From positions 1,204,075-1,268,074 of the forward strand of contig NC_061073.1 of NCBI RefSeq assembly GCF_021917145.1: a stretch of DNA of 64,000 nucleotides. The letters run 5' to 3'. Source of the stretch: Hypomesus transpacificus (Eukaryota; Chordata; Actinopteri; Osmeriformes; Osmeridae). Position numbers and translations under genes: made by a program. The notes under the pieces are model-generated. The model saw only the letters and a list, made by a program, of their open reading frames with translations, searched no databases and was not told the DNA's origin. Shown here piece after piece: positions 1 through 11,731 of the stretch (the stretch's first letter is position 1; every line of letters begins with the position of its first letter).

Positions 1-149
1 CGCTGTGAGGAATATGGGGCAGTAGAGCCTAGTTTGAGACTGAGCCACAGTAAACAGTTAATCCCAGAGATTACCCTGCCTAGTTTGCCTCCTCTCCCGC
101 ACACTCAGCAAGCAAGGAGCTAACCACTAAGCCTGTCAGATTGTCTTTG

Positions 150-180
<31 letters not shown>

Positions 181-1483
181 AACTCTGCCAGCTGGACCCA
201 TGGACAGGAAACGTCTTCTTTCCTCCCAGAATGCCGAGCAGGAAAGAGCACCATGGGCACTGCAGTGTACATCTCTTGGAGTGACAGCAGAATAGAATGG
301 ACAATTCGCCGTAACCCGGCTACAACCAGACGTCTGATTGGCTGTCCTTTTAAACAGGAACACCGAAACCCTCTAAACACACACACACACACACACGACT
401 GCCTATGGTGACACGCTACAACCTCAGCACGCACGCATACACTGTACAGTGCACACAAACACACCCCCACACAAACCACTGTTCACACATGCACACTCAC
501 AGAGACACTGTTTCCATAAACACACAGAGATACAGAGAAACCTTCCTAGAATCCTCTATAAACGTAGCAGCATAATGAAAAGACTTAGAAAGAGGCAGGC
601 CAGGCTTAGAAACACACTCCCGTATTGTCAGTGAGCATCAGACTGTTGGAAGGGTGTTTGGATGTGGGAAGTTTGGCTCTGCTAAGGAGTACAAGTTTGA
701 GCCAAGAAACAAGAAAGAAATAAGAATGAGCAAAAGAAATGGAGAGGGAGAGAACGAGGGAGAGAAAGAGAGAACGAGGGAGAGAACGAGGGAGAGAGAG
801 AGAACGAGGGAAAGAACGAGGGAGAGAGAGAACGAGGGAGAGAGAGAGAGAACGAGGGAGAGAGTGACCAAGAGTGACGGAGAGTGAGAAAGAGCGTTCT
901 TAGAAGTTAGAGGGCTGAAACAGATTCCAGTTGAGTGTGAATCCTGCTCGCTCGCTCTCCCCTTCTATCGCTCTTCCCTGCTCCCACTCCCACACGCCCA
1001 CATCTCTTTCTCTTCCTGCCCTCTCTCTCTCTCTCTCTTTGGCACAGAGAGTCTTTCACAGTATCAAGTTTACCAAACAGGAAATTCAAAACCACTGACA
1101 GGGTATATGTGGATACAAGCTGGTCGGAGTCTTTTGTGTGCTCTTGTGTGTGCATGTGTGTGTGCGCGCGCTTTGCTGGCAGCAACACAAACAAACAAAC
1201 ACACTGTCATGGAAAGCTTGGCAGCCCTGCTAGAAAGAAATCCATAGTATCTACGCATCCATCCACCTCATCGAGAGATCATGGCTCAATACGTCAATAC
1301 CGTGGGAGCAGTGAGAGATGACGAGAGAATGAGATTCATCGTTCATTCAGACAGCATTCAGGCAGACAGTTTTTAAGTCCATGTTTTACTTCCACCAATT
1401 AAAAAAATCCCAGAAAAAAAGGTAATATTTCAAACAATCTGTAATCAGCAAAATTCCAGACTGTGAGACTGAGAGTGACTTAC
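1..1483. other. Septin-7 intron sequence, no exon seen
   Basis: This stretch lies downstream, in the minus-strand sense, of the septin exon at 1484-1583 and should be intron. It holds CA repeats (150-176 and 380-397), a GA-rich block (741-872) and a short CT block near 1021-1038. I looked on the minus strand for the expected next septin exon, which should carry the P-loop Gly-Glu-Ser-Gly-Leu-Gly-Lys-Ser, and did not find it. It must lie beyond the left edge. Confidence 0.5.
741..872. repeat. GA-rich minisatellite (GAGAACGAGG type)
   Basis: Imperfect tandem units of GAGA and GAACGAGGGA fill this stretch. The low-complexity ORFs read from it on both strands are products of the repeat. It lies in the septin-7 intron. 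Confidence 0.8.
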
Positions 1484-4318
1484 CAACGACCATGAGAGTG
1501 AACTCAAAGCCCCTCTTGACAGACTTCCGGTAAACCTGATTGGGGAGGTTGGCGAAGCCGACATAACCCTCCAGATTCCTCTGCTGAAAGAAAACACACA
1601 CACACACACATACAAGCACACACACACACAAGCACACACACACACAAGCACACACACACACAAAGTTACTCTGAAATCTTGGCAACACACCACAAATAGA
1701 CAACACACGTATCGGCTACACATGCCCATCCACGTCCACGCACAAGCCCACACAGTGCCAAAGAGGATGTTTTCAACGCTGCTATGACCAGCAGCAGTAC
1801 AGAGAGAGAAGACGGAAACTAGCAGGGGAACTAGGGTGAGAGAGGGAGAGGGTGGACTAGCGGGGGAACTAGGGTGAGAGAGGGAGAAGGTGGAGTAGCA
1901 GGGGAACTAGGGTGAGAGAGGGAGAAGGTGGACTAGCAGGGGAACTAGGGTGAGAGAGGGAGAAGGTGGACTAGCAGGGTCTGGGAGAAAGATGAGGGAC
2001 ATATCAACAGGATGGTTTCGAAAGAGAGGAAGGATCAACAGGCTACTCTGTAACATGTCAATATATTTACATGTTGGATCATGTCCATCATATCCATCAT
2101 CTGAGAAACGTCGTCATGGAGACAGTGTAGCTCACACCAGATGACGGCTAGAGCGTTGCCAAGCTGGCCATTCTCCTTCCTCGGGTCGTACTTCTCCATC
2201 TCCCTCTTTCTCTCTGTTTCCTCTCATCTCATCCCCCTCTCCCTGCACTGGCGTGGACAGACGCTGTCATGCACGCTACGCAGAGCAAACACAATTGATT
2301 GTTCTCCTGGCTCTAGCGCTGCTGCACTCCACTGGGTGGTTCTCTCATGCGTGTCTCCATGGAAAGGTCAGAACTAGAGCTGAGAGGAGAGGAGGAGGGG
2401 AGGATGGATAGAGGAAGAGAGGAGGGGAGGATGGATAGGGGAAGAGAGGAGAGGAGGGAAGGATGGATAGGGGAAGAGAGGAGAGGAGGGATGGATGGAT
2501 GCAAAGGGGAAGAGGGGGGGAGAATGCATAAGGGAAGAGAGGAGAGGAGGGGAGGATGGATAGGGGAAGAGAGGAGAGGAGGGGAGGATGGACAGGGGAA
2601 GAGAGGAGAGGAGGGGAGGGGAGAAGGATAGGGGAGGGCAGCTCTCAACTCACCCTAACCCTGGAGAGACAGGAGGACACCTTTCAACCCTTGGCAGCTC
2701 TACAGACTTGAATAGGGATGTCGGCTACACCATCTTATCACATAAGATCCTGTCTTATCTCATAGCTTTTGTCATAAATCTTATCTCTTGTTCATAGACC
2801 AGTCAGGAGCTTGGCCTCGAATCTCTTTGTCCAATCATCATCCACATTGCTCAATATGAAACCAGTGTGGCTTGACCTGTGTCTGGGGCAAGACATCACA
2901 GATGTCATAGAACTGGTGTGTGTCCACATGTAACGATGACATCATCCCACCAATCCAGCTGAATGGGGCCCTTAGCGATTTGCTACAGCCCCAAACTTGC
3001 ATCGTTGATGGAACCAACTGGAACACATGAATCGATCCAATATCGATATCTCGCTGTTTACGTAGTTCATTCTGTGAGCAGGTGGAGCTACTCTAGTTGA
3101 GCCTACAGTAACGTACCATCCTCCGTGTCCCTGCTTGGTTGATGTACTGTCGGTCTTGTCCGTGTCAACTAGTCAGGAAGTCTGTCTGTTGTCCTATCCA
3201 TCTGTCTGTCTGCTAACTAGCCTAGCCTGTCTGTCTGACTGTCTGTGTTATGTCTGTAGCAAGAGAGACAGTGATAGAGAGGGAGCAGCTGAAGTCCATG
3301 CATGGCTTTTTAACCCCTCCCCCCGTCACAGGCCCCTCCCCCGTCACAGGGTTAGTGGAGGGGAAGAAGGCCTGGTGGTGACATCATCTGCATTCCAATG
3401 AAGGAAGGTTTCTTCTCTGCAGCAGAAACACTATTCTCCTCCACCACTCATTCAATGACTTATTTGGGTCATTTGCATATAGTACTGTACCTTACACCAC
3501 ATCAAACACGGATTCCTTAAGCCTTGATTTTTTTTAAAGGAGCCTAGATATAGGATGATATTTAAATATTAGAAAAGACAAAACACGCAAAAAGTTGCGT
3601 AAAATTGGGATGAGTATTGACTGTGTCATAGAGAACTGGATAATGTACACACCCTAATTCCCTTGAGTAGGCCAAGTTACGCTGTCGGGTGAGTCTCTCC
3701 GGCAGGCGCATTACTATGCTTCTCCATCCAAACCCACGGCCTGTTGGGGGGTCATGCCAGGCCGACTCAGTTTGGTCGGTCAGAGTGATAACGAATTTGG
3801 GTTATTTAAGTGTACTGGGGTGTCATAAGGTTGTAATTACAGATGTGTCCCCTGTGGCAGGTTTAATAGAACCTCATCGATCGCTATAATAATGTACCGC
3901 GCACCGCACAAACTATTATAACGTCAAAATGATGTATTATTATAACACTGTTGATTCACCACACAAATGAGATTTGGGACTGTCAACAAGAACCCAGGAG
4001 ACAGAGCACGTTGTAAGATAATCTACGTGCTGGTCTAGGCTACACACTGTCCCTGCACAGTCATGAGCGAGGAGGGATATCAATAAATATTGTAATGCCG
4101 CGATCCAAGGCAATTCATTTGCGGTTCCTTTCGAGTTAAAAACGCCAGCGACGTCAACATTGATAATGTCGCATGAGTAATGAGTAATAAACAGGCAACA
4201 TAGACGGAGTGAATTACGTACTGCATCAGTAATAACAAGTGATGCTACGTTCATGTGACATAAAGAGAACACTACTTACTGCAATGCTGGAAACAGCAGA
4301 TTCTGGTCGCTCGATCAT
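1484..4318 (-). CDS. septin7: Septin-7, N-terminal part (5' end of gene)
   Basis: Septins are filament-forming GTPases that build heteromeric rings and filaments at the cell cortex, cleavage furrow and cilium base. The supported coding exon is 1583..1484 (minus). It opens after a CAG acceptor and reads [20 protein letters not shown], then [12 protein letters not shown], ending in a GTAAGT donor. That text matches septin-7 rather than the septin-2/4/5 group, which have His for Tyr in PNQVYRK. The exon stops just before the GTP-binding P-loop, as in known septin genes. I propose the first coding exon at 4318..4280 (minus), reading [13 protein letters not shown] followed by GTAAGT. Its phase fits (39 bp, phase 0) and the surrounding DNA has scattered CpGs. 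That exon is an inference because the septin N-terminus is poorly conserved. The intron (1584-4279) contains CA and GA repeats. The remaining exons lie left of the window, so this is a 5' fragment. Confidence 0.72.
1584..4279. other. Septin-7 intron 1 with simple repeats
   Basis: It contains a CA-rich block (1595-1662), four imperfect copies of a roughly 41-bp AGGTGGACTAGCAGGGGAAC-type unit (about 1817-1980), and a purine-rich GGAGGATGGATAGGGGAAG minisatellite (about 2378-2635). Nothing else is recognisable, and no coding signal is convincing between 2700 and 4280. Confidence 0.5.
2378..2635. repeat. Purine-rich minisatellite
   Basis: Imperfect units of GGAGGATGGATAGGGGAAGA repeat in tandem. 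The 94-codon plus ORF and the 111-codon minus ORF here are repeat artefacts. Confidence 0.8.
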
Positions 4319-5310
4319 TGTACCGTCACACCACCCACCTAGGCGCCGAGAGATCAGGCATAAAAAGATGTCCAAACGCGGCGGAACTGAACACGCTGCC
4401 TCTAAAACACGTCTCTCTTCAACAGATGTAAGAGCGGGTCAAGCTCTATTTACCGATACAGAACCGCCGTTCCTTTTTCGTGGGCCCAAATAAATTAATT
4501 TGGGTAGTTGGTAATAACATTGACCTTAGAACGGAATTACGCTTACAAGAGCGGAGAAAAATGCTACAGCGCAGGCTAGCAGTCTCGAAAGGCAAAGGTT
4601 TCGTCCGGTGGAACTGCGCTCCCATTGGCCCAGGGAATGAAAAGAATCTGCCTCTAATAGTGATGTCATACACCATTCGACGGCGATGCTTTGTGATTCA
4701 ACCTCAATCTTGTCGTCTAAAACCCATACCGTGCTGTTTTGAACCTCACGCGTTATGCGAAGATTCATCATGGTCAAAGCAAAAATGTTTCAGAAGACAT
4801 TGATCACTCGGACAGAGTTGTATTCTACTAATGTTTTACGAAATGGTAGATTATGTGGATCGTTTTCCTAATAGCTGTCTGTAAGTGGTGTTTCTGCGTT
4901 CTCTAGTGGCGGTGACTCCTTACTACACGTGTAGACCAATATTGCAACATAAAGTTGACATGAACAGTTATGTACTCTTTTATTGTATTTGAACACACAT
5001 CTTTGATTCGATCAATTACGAGCCAGTGAAACAATAAGTATATCATTAATTCAGAAGAATCTAGTAAGATCATTAAAGTCATTTGTAAAGTATGTTTCAT
5101 GTTAACAGTCACAAGGTTAGGGTTCTGCAAAATTATTAAAGAAAACAACAACAAATGAATACCAAAATTCAAATTACAATCTGCTGTTCAGCGGTAAATA
5201 CATGAATATTTTTTAGCATTATATAGTCACACAATCCTTTTAGTCATTTAGCTTTTTCAGTTTATCCTCAGTTTAAATATGTTTTTAAATATAGTCTAAC
5301 TTTGTTTGTA
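4319..5310. promoter_or_regulatory. Probable 5' flank of septin-7
   Basis: This is the flank upstream of the proposed septin-7 first exon in the minus-strand sense. It has scattered CpGs around 4335-4400 and 4530-4760 and an inverted CCAAT core at 4624-4628. No TATA box is placed. The region from 4800 to 5300 is AT-rich and looks like plain intergenic DNA and the 3' flank of the chemokine. The promoter assignment follows only from its position. Confidence 0.3.
4979..4984 (-). terminator. Possible polyadenylation signal of the chemokine gene
   Basis: AATAAA is read on the minus strand, about 640 bases after the chemokine stop codon. A nearer variant signal could be the one used. Confidence 0.35.
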
Positions 5311-5503
5311 CCAGGAGCGTAGCCAGAACATTTGGGGTAGGCCTAGACAAATATGGATAGGCATCTTTTCTTTTTTTTTTTACTTATTTACTTTGCGATG
5401 TGCACCCTTGCATAATTTTTCGAAGATATTTTCGTTTTTGGGTAGGCCTTAGAACAAATTGGGTTGGCCTTTGTCTACCCAGGCCTACCCGTGGCTACCC
5501 TTG
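5311..5503. mobile_element. hAT-like MITE (short inverted-repeat element)
   Basis: The block starts CCAGGAGCGTAGCCA and ends with the near complement GTGGCTACCCTTG, so the two ends form an imperfect terminal inverted repeat. The same seven bases, GTTTGTA, flank it at 5304-5310 and 5504-5510, which looks like a target-site duplication. There is no transposase ORF, so it is non-autonomous. The hAT-like assignment rests on the duplication length and the CA(A)GG-type ends and is tentative. Confidence 0.5.
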
Positions 5504-5626
5504 GTTTGTACTGATGTACTTTTTTCCTACAGAATTCCAAAGGGAAAACATTAGGTTTAGATGTCGAGTAGCTTATCAGTCCCACGGTGACACAGGGTGT
5601 CAGTACCCTCCAATTGTGTTGCCAGG

Positions 5627-5897
5627 TTACTGGAGGGGTGTCTTGTTCCCAGTGTTCTTGTTGTCCAGGAAGTTGATGGTCTTCACCACCCAACTGTCAG
5701 ATGGGCGGGCACACAGCTGGCGACCAGTATTTGTCTTCAGCCTGACAAAAGGGGAGGGATCCAATCAGAATACACTTAGAATTGGAGGAATCCAATCAGA
5801 ACATTGTATATTTACACGCAAACATGAACTTGAGACAGGACTGCCTTTCACAGGAACAGACTATGTACAGAGGGTCACACACACACACACAAACACA

Positions 5898-5946
<49 letters not shown>

Positions 5947-6626
5947 ACACACACACACAGACACACACACACACACACACACACATCCTTACAGCACGGC
6001 AGGGGTGGAGCAGTGCTGGCTGGTCCTGGTGAAGCTGACCACTGGATGTTTGGGCTGACTGGTGATGAAACTGAAGCAGCACTTCTTAGGTGCAGTCACA
6101 CGGAACCCTACAAACACACACAAAGAGGCACTCGTTATGACAAGCAGGTGGATTCATTCACACGTTTACACACATCCAAACAAGAAACAGGCCTGCACAA
6201 TAGGATTATAATGTCTCGCTGAGTCTCTTTTGTGTTTCTTCTCTGTAGGCCTTACCACTCTCTCTCTCTTTTTGTCTTCCTCCTCCTCTCACTTTTTCTG
6301 TCTCTATCTTCCACTTTCGCTCTCTCTCCCCCCTCTTTGATTTCCCTCTCTCAGGATCTCTTTTTAAGTTTCTTCTCTTAAATATATACCCCGCTCTCTC
6401 CCTCTTCTCTTGCTCCCTCGTTCTCTGTCTCCCCCCCCTCTGACTCCCTCCTTTTCTCTCAATCTCTCTCTGTTTCTTTCTCCTCCTTTCTTCTTCCCTC
6501 CTTCCCTCCCTCCCTCCATCCCTCCCTCCCTCCTTCCCTCCCTCCCTGGTTCCTACCTTGGCTCAGTGTGATGGCCCCCATCAGCAGGAAGACCACAGGC
6601 AGCAGAGAGAGGCGAGAAGCAGACAT
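5627..6626 (-). CDS. CC chemokine (complete, three exons)
   Basis: This is a small secreted cytokine that attracts leukocytes through G-protein-coupled CC receptors. Coding exons on the minus strand are 6626..6557, 6107..5993 and 5741..5627, giving 99 residues with matching phases (1 and 0+2). Residues 1-23 (MSASRLSLLPVVFLLMGAIT then LSQ) are a signal peptide. The adjacent pair Cys33-Cys34 defines the CC class, and Cys56 and Cys72 complete the two standard disulfides. PAV before the third strand and a Trp (W79) in the C-terminal helix are typical of the family. There is an Asn-Lys-Thr sequon at residues 94-96. Three exons with splits after the signal peptide and before the third strand is the usual CC chemokine plan. 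Teleost CC chemokines have expanded by lineage, so I give no orthologue symbol. Intron 2 (5742-5992) contains a CA microsatellite. A TATA box and an NF-kB-like site lie just upstream. Confidence 0.93.
5875..5985. repeat. CA microsatellite in chemokine intron 2
   Basis: This is a nearly pure CA run interrupted by a few CAGA units. It ends a few bases before the exon 2 donor (minus strand). The long Val-Cys and His-Thr ORFs here are artefacts. Confidence 0.9.
6242..6547. repeat. Pyrimidine-rich CT/CCT tract in chemokine intron 1
   Basis: CT and CCTTCCCTC-type units fill most of chemokine intron 1 on the plus strand and end right beside the exon 1 donor at 6557. Confidence 0.8.
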
Positions 6627-6717
6627 GCTGGAGTTTAAGGTGTGGCTGGAGACCGGTTGGTAGTCTGTCTGTCTGTCGGGTTCCCTGCTGTGTGTGAATG
6701 CCCTGGCACTGTGGCTG

Positions 6718-6725
6718 CATATATA
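6718..6725 (-). promoter_or_regulatory. TATA box of the chemokine gene
   Basis: TATATATG is read on the minus strand about 92-99 bases upstream of the chemokine ATG. With the usual 25-30 base spacing this predicts a start near 6690 and a short 5' leader. Inducible chemokine genes commonly have a TATA box. Confidence 0.6.
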
Positions 6726-6742
6726 CCAGAGAGAAAGAGAAG

Positions 6743-6752
6743 GGGGCTCCCC
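6743..6752. promoter_or_regulatory. NF-kB-like site in the chemokine promoter
   Basis: GGGGCTCCCC fits the NF-kB consensus GGGRNYYYCC and is its own near-palindrome. It lies about 20 bases upstream of the TATA box. This placement is typical of inflammatory chemokine promoters, but binding is not shown. Confidence 0.5.
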
Positions 6753-8260
6753 AGCCAAAGGGGGCCTGGAAATTCATCATCTTCACGATTCTGACAATCG
6801 CGGGGGCTTACCAGTGGGCGAGTCTCGTTCATGTGTTCATGTGTTTCTCCCAGTATGATGAGGTGATTTTTCACTTCCCCTTTTCACAGTTGTGCAGATC
6901 AATTATATGCAGCAAACACCTTCCACAGAATCCAGTTTAGAACTGCAGAATGAGGAAGTCTGGCTTGGGGCTTTTTTTGACAGCCTAGAGGACAAAGTTA
7001 CATTCAGTGATTGAAAGTGTTAGCTTTGTAGTCCGAATATCCTTTCATAGTTCCTTACTGACCACATGTTTTCTTTGATCACACCACATCAACAACCAAA
7101 CACACATTCAGTTTAGGAATGTGTGTTATGCACAGTACAGGCGGATATCAAATTAAAGGAAAGATCAATGTGAAGTGTCTTAGTAAGGGGTTGAACCAAC
7201 TCAACAGTTTAATTGTGCCTTGACAGATTCTACGAGTCTCCCTCGTTTGGCGTTTTGATGAAGATGAACGGGGGAAGCAGTGTCGGGCCGACCACATCCA
7301 GAAGTGATCTGTCTCTCTCGAGGGCTGAGCTGTTGAAGTGTGACTTTGTGTATTCTCTTTGCTTTGCATCTTAAGATACAATTTATCCTGTCTATGTGTT
7401 GTGGTCAACAAGAGGTTCTGATTGAAAGGTTCTTTGAACCCAAACTCTTTCAGCAGAAAAAATATTTGAGTCAACTGACACTTGTGTACGTTAAAACAGA
7501 CATCCTATCACACGTTTGTCATTGGTAGGAATGTCGGTTTGATCATGTTTTCTTTATTTCTGTCTTTTTAAAATACAAGATGAAGGTTCAGCGTGTTATT
7601 GTTTGTTGTTCGTATGTTAATAACAGTGCATTTGACCTTCATAAAGGGACTGTCCGGTGTTTTACTAAATGTATTTCTACCCCCCTTCCCCATTAGGCTA
7701 TTAGGTCATCTCTGAAAAGGAAACCACCCAAAGGTTTCACTTCTGTTTGAGTTTTTGACGGATTCAACAGAACATTTTCTGTGTGGCTCAGTGTACACTC
7801 TGATCTGCCAATACTGTAGGTTTTATTTCTGCCTAACAATATTGAAAATAACCACACACCCCTCTGTGCTCCAGTCTGTTCAGTCTTGGCAGTGTGAGAA
7901 GTGATTCTGACTCGATACTCAAACACAAAAACGTCAAACACAAATAACAACACAAACGCCCAGTAATTCAAAGAGGGAAATTATTTTTAAAAAGCAGAAA
8001 ATAAGCAATTGAAAGAAGCTTCAAAAGAGAAAGACACTTACCCTCTCACATTACTCAGTAATCTAAGCTACCCCAAAGCAGCATTCCCCATGCCCAAATC
8101 AAATAAGAAAATAGTAAACTAAGAAGATGACATTTTTTTAAACAAAATTGTTAGAAAAAATTAAGAAATAAAAAGAGAAATATGACGAGGTGGTGCCGGT
8201 GAGGAAACCAGAAGCCATGAAGCAGATTCATTACAAACCACATGCAGCTACTGCACTTCG

Positions 8261-8418
8261 CCCTCCCCTGACCCCTGACCCCTGACCCCCTCCTGACCCC
8301 TGACCCCCTCCCCTGACCCCTGACCCCCTCCTGACCCCTGACCCCCTCCTGACCCCTGACCCCCTCCTGACCCCTGACCCCCTCCTGACCCCTGACCCCC
8401 TCCCCTGACCCCTGACCC
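8261..8418. repeat. CCTGACCCCTGACCCCCT minisatellite
   Basis: Tandem units of 10 and 18 bases built from TGACCCC. The minus-strand Gly-Gln-Gly-Ser ORFs are made by this repeat. Confidence 0.9.
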
Positions 8419-9327
8419 ACACCAGATCATGACTCCCAGGCTCAGTGTTCAGGGCAGGCAGAGAAACGGGCTCAGACCACAACAAAGGGTCCGTGTTTGA
8501 GGTTCTGTGCTTCCTAAAAACTAAAATCAGATTGATGAGTTATGGGCGCTAATATCAACCTTACCAATAACATCAATACTCCTACTGCTACTTATAGTAA
8601 TAATAATAATAATAATAATAATAGTGATAATAATAATAATTGGATTCACAGAGTGAGTATAAAAGTCAGCCGTTGTCAGATGTATGAGCTGAAACACCAG
8701 CAGTGAGGGCATACAAACATACAAAGTAAAGAAGATATATTCTGACCAGACCGTTTCGCACCCCTTTTCCCACCCCCTCCCCACCCCCCACCCCCTCCCC
8801 ATCCCCCACCCCGTCCCCTCCCCACCCCCCACCCCCCCAGACCTGAAACCAATGTCATGTAAACATGCGCCTTTGGAATGGACGCGATTAGAGGGGGGAG
8901 GGGGTTTACTGCAAATACGGCCCCATGCTAAACTGGAGTGAATGGATCTCAAAGCTGGTCTCACTTGTTAACGTGCCACATACGCGTGCTTATACACGCA
9001 AACACACGCACATGCGTATTTAACCTACACTCCTGGAGACGACCAGCAACTGGGTCAATATTATATTGTTAGAACAGGTGAGTAAGGAGGAGTTCACAGT
9101 TACCAGGCAACCAACTGTGTGTGTGAGTGTGTAAGCTTGTTAGTGTGTGTGTGTGACGTGTGTGCTGTTAACACACTGAGTGTGTTTTTGTGTTCTTGGC
9201 AGGGTGGTAGTACACATGCAGAGACCTTGCATTGGCAGCATAAAAATGTGTATCAGGGGGACATGCTTCTTGAACCAAAGACAGGGCTTTCTTGGTCAGA
9301 CAAGGACTCCTTCCCTCCTCTAGGGAT

Positions 9328-9333
9328 TTTATT
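9328..9333 (-). terminator. Candidate SMPD3 polyadenylation signal
   Basis: AATAAA is read on the minus strand about 1.3 kb beyond the SMPD3 stop codon. I saw no closer canonical signal, but variants could be used. Confidence 0.25.
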
Positions 9334-9768
9334 CTGACGCCCCCATGCAGAACCCCTCCCACTCCCCTTCCCCCCAATCCAATCCATTCTAACATATTTT
9401 TCTCCATTCATATCAAGAGTTCCTCACTGTTCTGCTTTACCGACCAACCAGAGAGCGGCGTGCACCTGAAAGAAAATCTCCCTCTGAACACGATACCATA
9501 CTTTTAAACAATAACCTCCATTTACAAATGTATTAAACACAGGGGCTTGAAACTCCCCACAAAGATGGCACAGTCGCCATAGAAAGCTGTTAGAAAGACT
9601 AGAAAAAAGACACTTTAGCTGAGGTTCCTGGGATTGAGCAGGGAAGATGTGACGTAAAGAGAGTGGTTGGACGGGGCTCACAGCTGGAATGTAGGACGTC
9701 TCCAACGCTCCCCTGTTCTGCTCCTTAGCTTTGAGGGTTGGTTTGGGTGAGGGAACGTTACGTACAGA

Positions 9769-10185
9769 GATGGACAGACAGATGGATAGACAGATGGATA
9801 GACAGACCGACAGAAACACACACAGACAAGCGGGTTCAGCAAACTCATACAGACAGACAGACAGACACGTACAGACAGACAGACACAGACATACAGACAG
9901 ACAGACAGACACATACAGACAGACATACAGACAGACACATACAGACAGACATACATACAGACAGACACGTACAAACAGACAGACAAATACAGACAGACAT
10001 ACAGACAGACAGACAGACACGTACAAACAGACAGACACAGACAGACAGACAGACAGACATACATACATACAGAGAGACACAGACAGCTACGCAGACAGAT
10101 AGACAGACAGACATACAGACAGACACATAAGCAGACAGACAGACAGACAGACAGACACAGACAGACAGATACAGAGACAGACAAA
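9769..10185. repeat. CAGA tetranucleotide microsatellite array
   Basis: Over 400 bases of CAGA with CATA and CACA variants. Long Cys-Leu-Ser-Val ORFs on the minus strand and Thr-Asp-Arg-Gln ORFs on the plus strand come from the repeat. Confidence 0.95.
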
Positions 10186-10619
10186 AAGGCTTAGCAGACT
10201 CAAACAAAGGGCCAGAGATCCGTGAATAGATAGTTTGCTAGTCATAGCACACTACAATCCTCAAAGGAAACCTCTCCAGCCGTAGTTATGAACGTGGATA
10301 ACAGTCCTTGACAGGCAGAAACATCTAAATATCATCAACTAAGGCTTACAAACGAGAAGTAATAATTCTGGTGGACAGACAGTAGGGCTGAATCATCTGG
10401 GAACATCCAGTCCAGCAGGAAATAAAGGGATGGACAGTGGCCTGGCGGTGTGTGTCCAGCTAGGACTATGGGTGTGTGTATGTGTCCATCCATCCATCTA
10501 TGAATCCATCCATGCTTTCTTTCCTTTGAGTAATTCAGGGCTCAGTCCTTATGAAAGTCTTGTTTTATCTTCCTCTCTTTTTCCCCTCTTGTTGCTGTTC
10601 CCTGGCTCTGTGGGGGTCC

Positions 10620-11050
10620 CTACGGCTCCTCCTCCCCTGTAGAGACTGCGAGGCGCATGGCCACAGACAAGTGGTCCGTGAGACCGGCCAGCTGCGAGAT
10701 GAAGCTGAACTCCTCTATGTCCTGCAGGGGGCGACAGAAAGCTACATCAGAGTCACATCCACACACATCAACCACAGAGCATTCATTAAGCCCATCGGAA
10801 TAGATACATAGCACAGATGATTTGCATGTGACTCAACGAATGTGACTCAGTAGAGCTGTCCTGCTAACGACATCTATGATCTTCCCCTGAGAACGTGTGG
10901 CATTGTTACGTTTCACCACAGGGGGGCAGCCCGGCCCCATTCTTTGAGAGTGGGACAACAGGTGAAACAGAAAGAGTGAAAGAAAACCAGAGAAGTAGAG
11001 GAGATAAGGAGGAGAGTCAAACTAAGAGAGAGAGAGAGCGAATGAGAGAG

Positions 11051-11085
<35 letters not shown>

Positions 11086-11698
11086 AGAGAGAGGGAGAAA
11101 GAGAGAGAGAGAGAGAGAGAGAGAAGGGGGAGGGATGAAAGGAGGGAAGGACAAAGAAACATTCTGTCCCTCTTCATTCACTCTCTTACAGAAGCTATGC
11201 AAATCGCATCATTTGGTTTTCCTCCTATGAGACACAAATCGGAATCTCCCCTCAGATGGAACAACAACAACAAGAGCGTCATACCACTTTCCAGTCCTGC
11301 TGCGGGCTGTCCTCCTTGTACAGGATGTAATCGATCCTGCGACCGTTGCCCTTCAGAGGGATCTTCCTGCCCTTCTGGCTGGGGCACTGGTTCTTACTGG
11401 GGGGGAACACCAGGTATTCCTTTCTGCCCTCCTCATTCTCCATCACCCTACACACACACAAATACATGAACAAAGTGCACACAGAGACACACACACAGGG
11501 TTTGCGTAGATCCTGTGGGGTTAGGATTAGCGTGTGTAAGAGTAAATAAGGGAAGTGTATATTCATTAATAGGATGTACAGTATGTAATGCTTTGGGGGG
11601 GAAGCGTGTTGAACGAGAGTTGCCTTACTTCTGTAAACTCTCTGGTGAGCTGACCTCCTCATCATAAAGTCCACTGGGGTCCAGTAGGGTACCTGTTG

Positions 11699-11731
<33 letters not shown>

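Larger units (their letters stand above)
6760..10619. other. Intergenic region between chemokine and SMPD3
   Basis: No coding exon is convincing on either strand. It contains a CCCCTGACCCCTGA minisatellite (8261-8418), an ATA/AAT run (8595-8640), a C-rich run of CCCCACCCCC units (8758-8840) and a long CAGA tetranucleotide array (9769-10185). The right part should include the SMPD3 3' untranslated region. The Cys-rich and His-rich ORFs here are repeat artefacts. Confidence 0.6.

Noticed and set aside
5400-6032. 210-codon plus ORF across the chemokine gene
   Set aside because: It reads antisense through chemokine exon 3 and then the CA microsatellite.
9424-10207. Cys-rich minus ORFs up to 218 codons resembling a cysteine-rich secreted protein
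   Set aside because: They are translations of the CAGA tetranucleotide array. The Cys-Leu-Ser-Val period has no other support.
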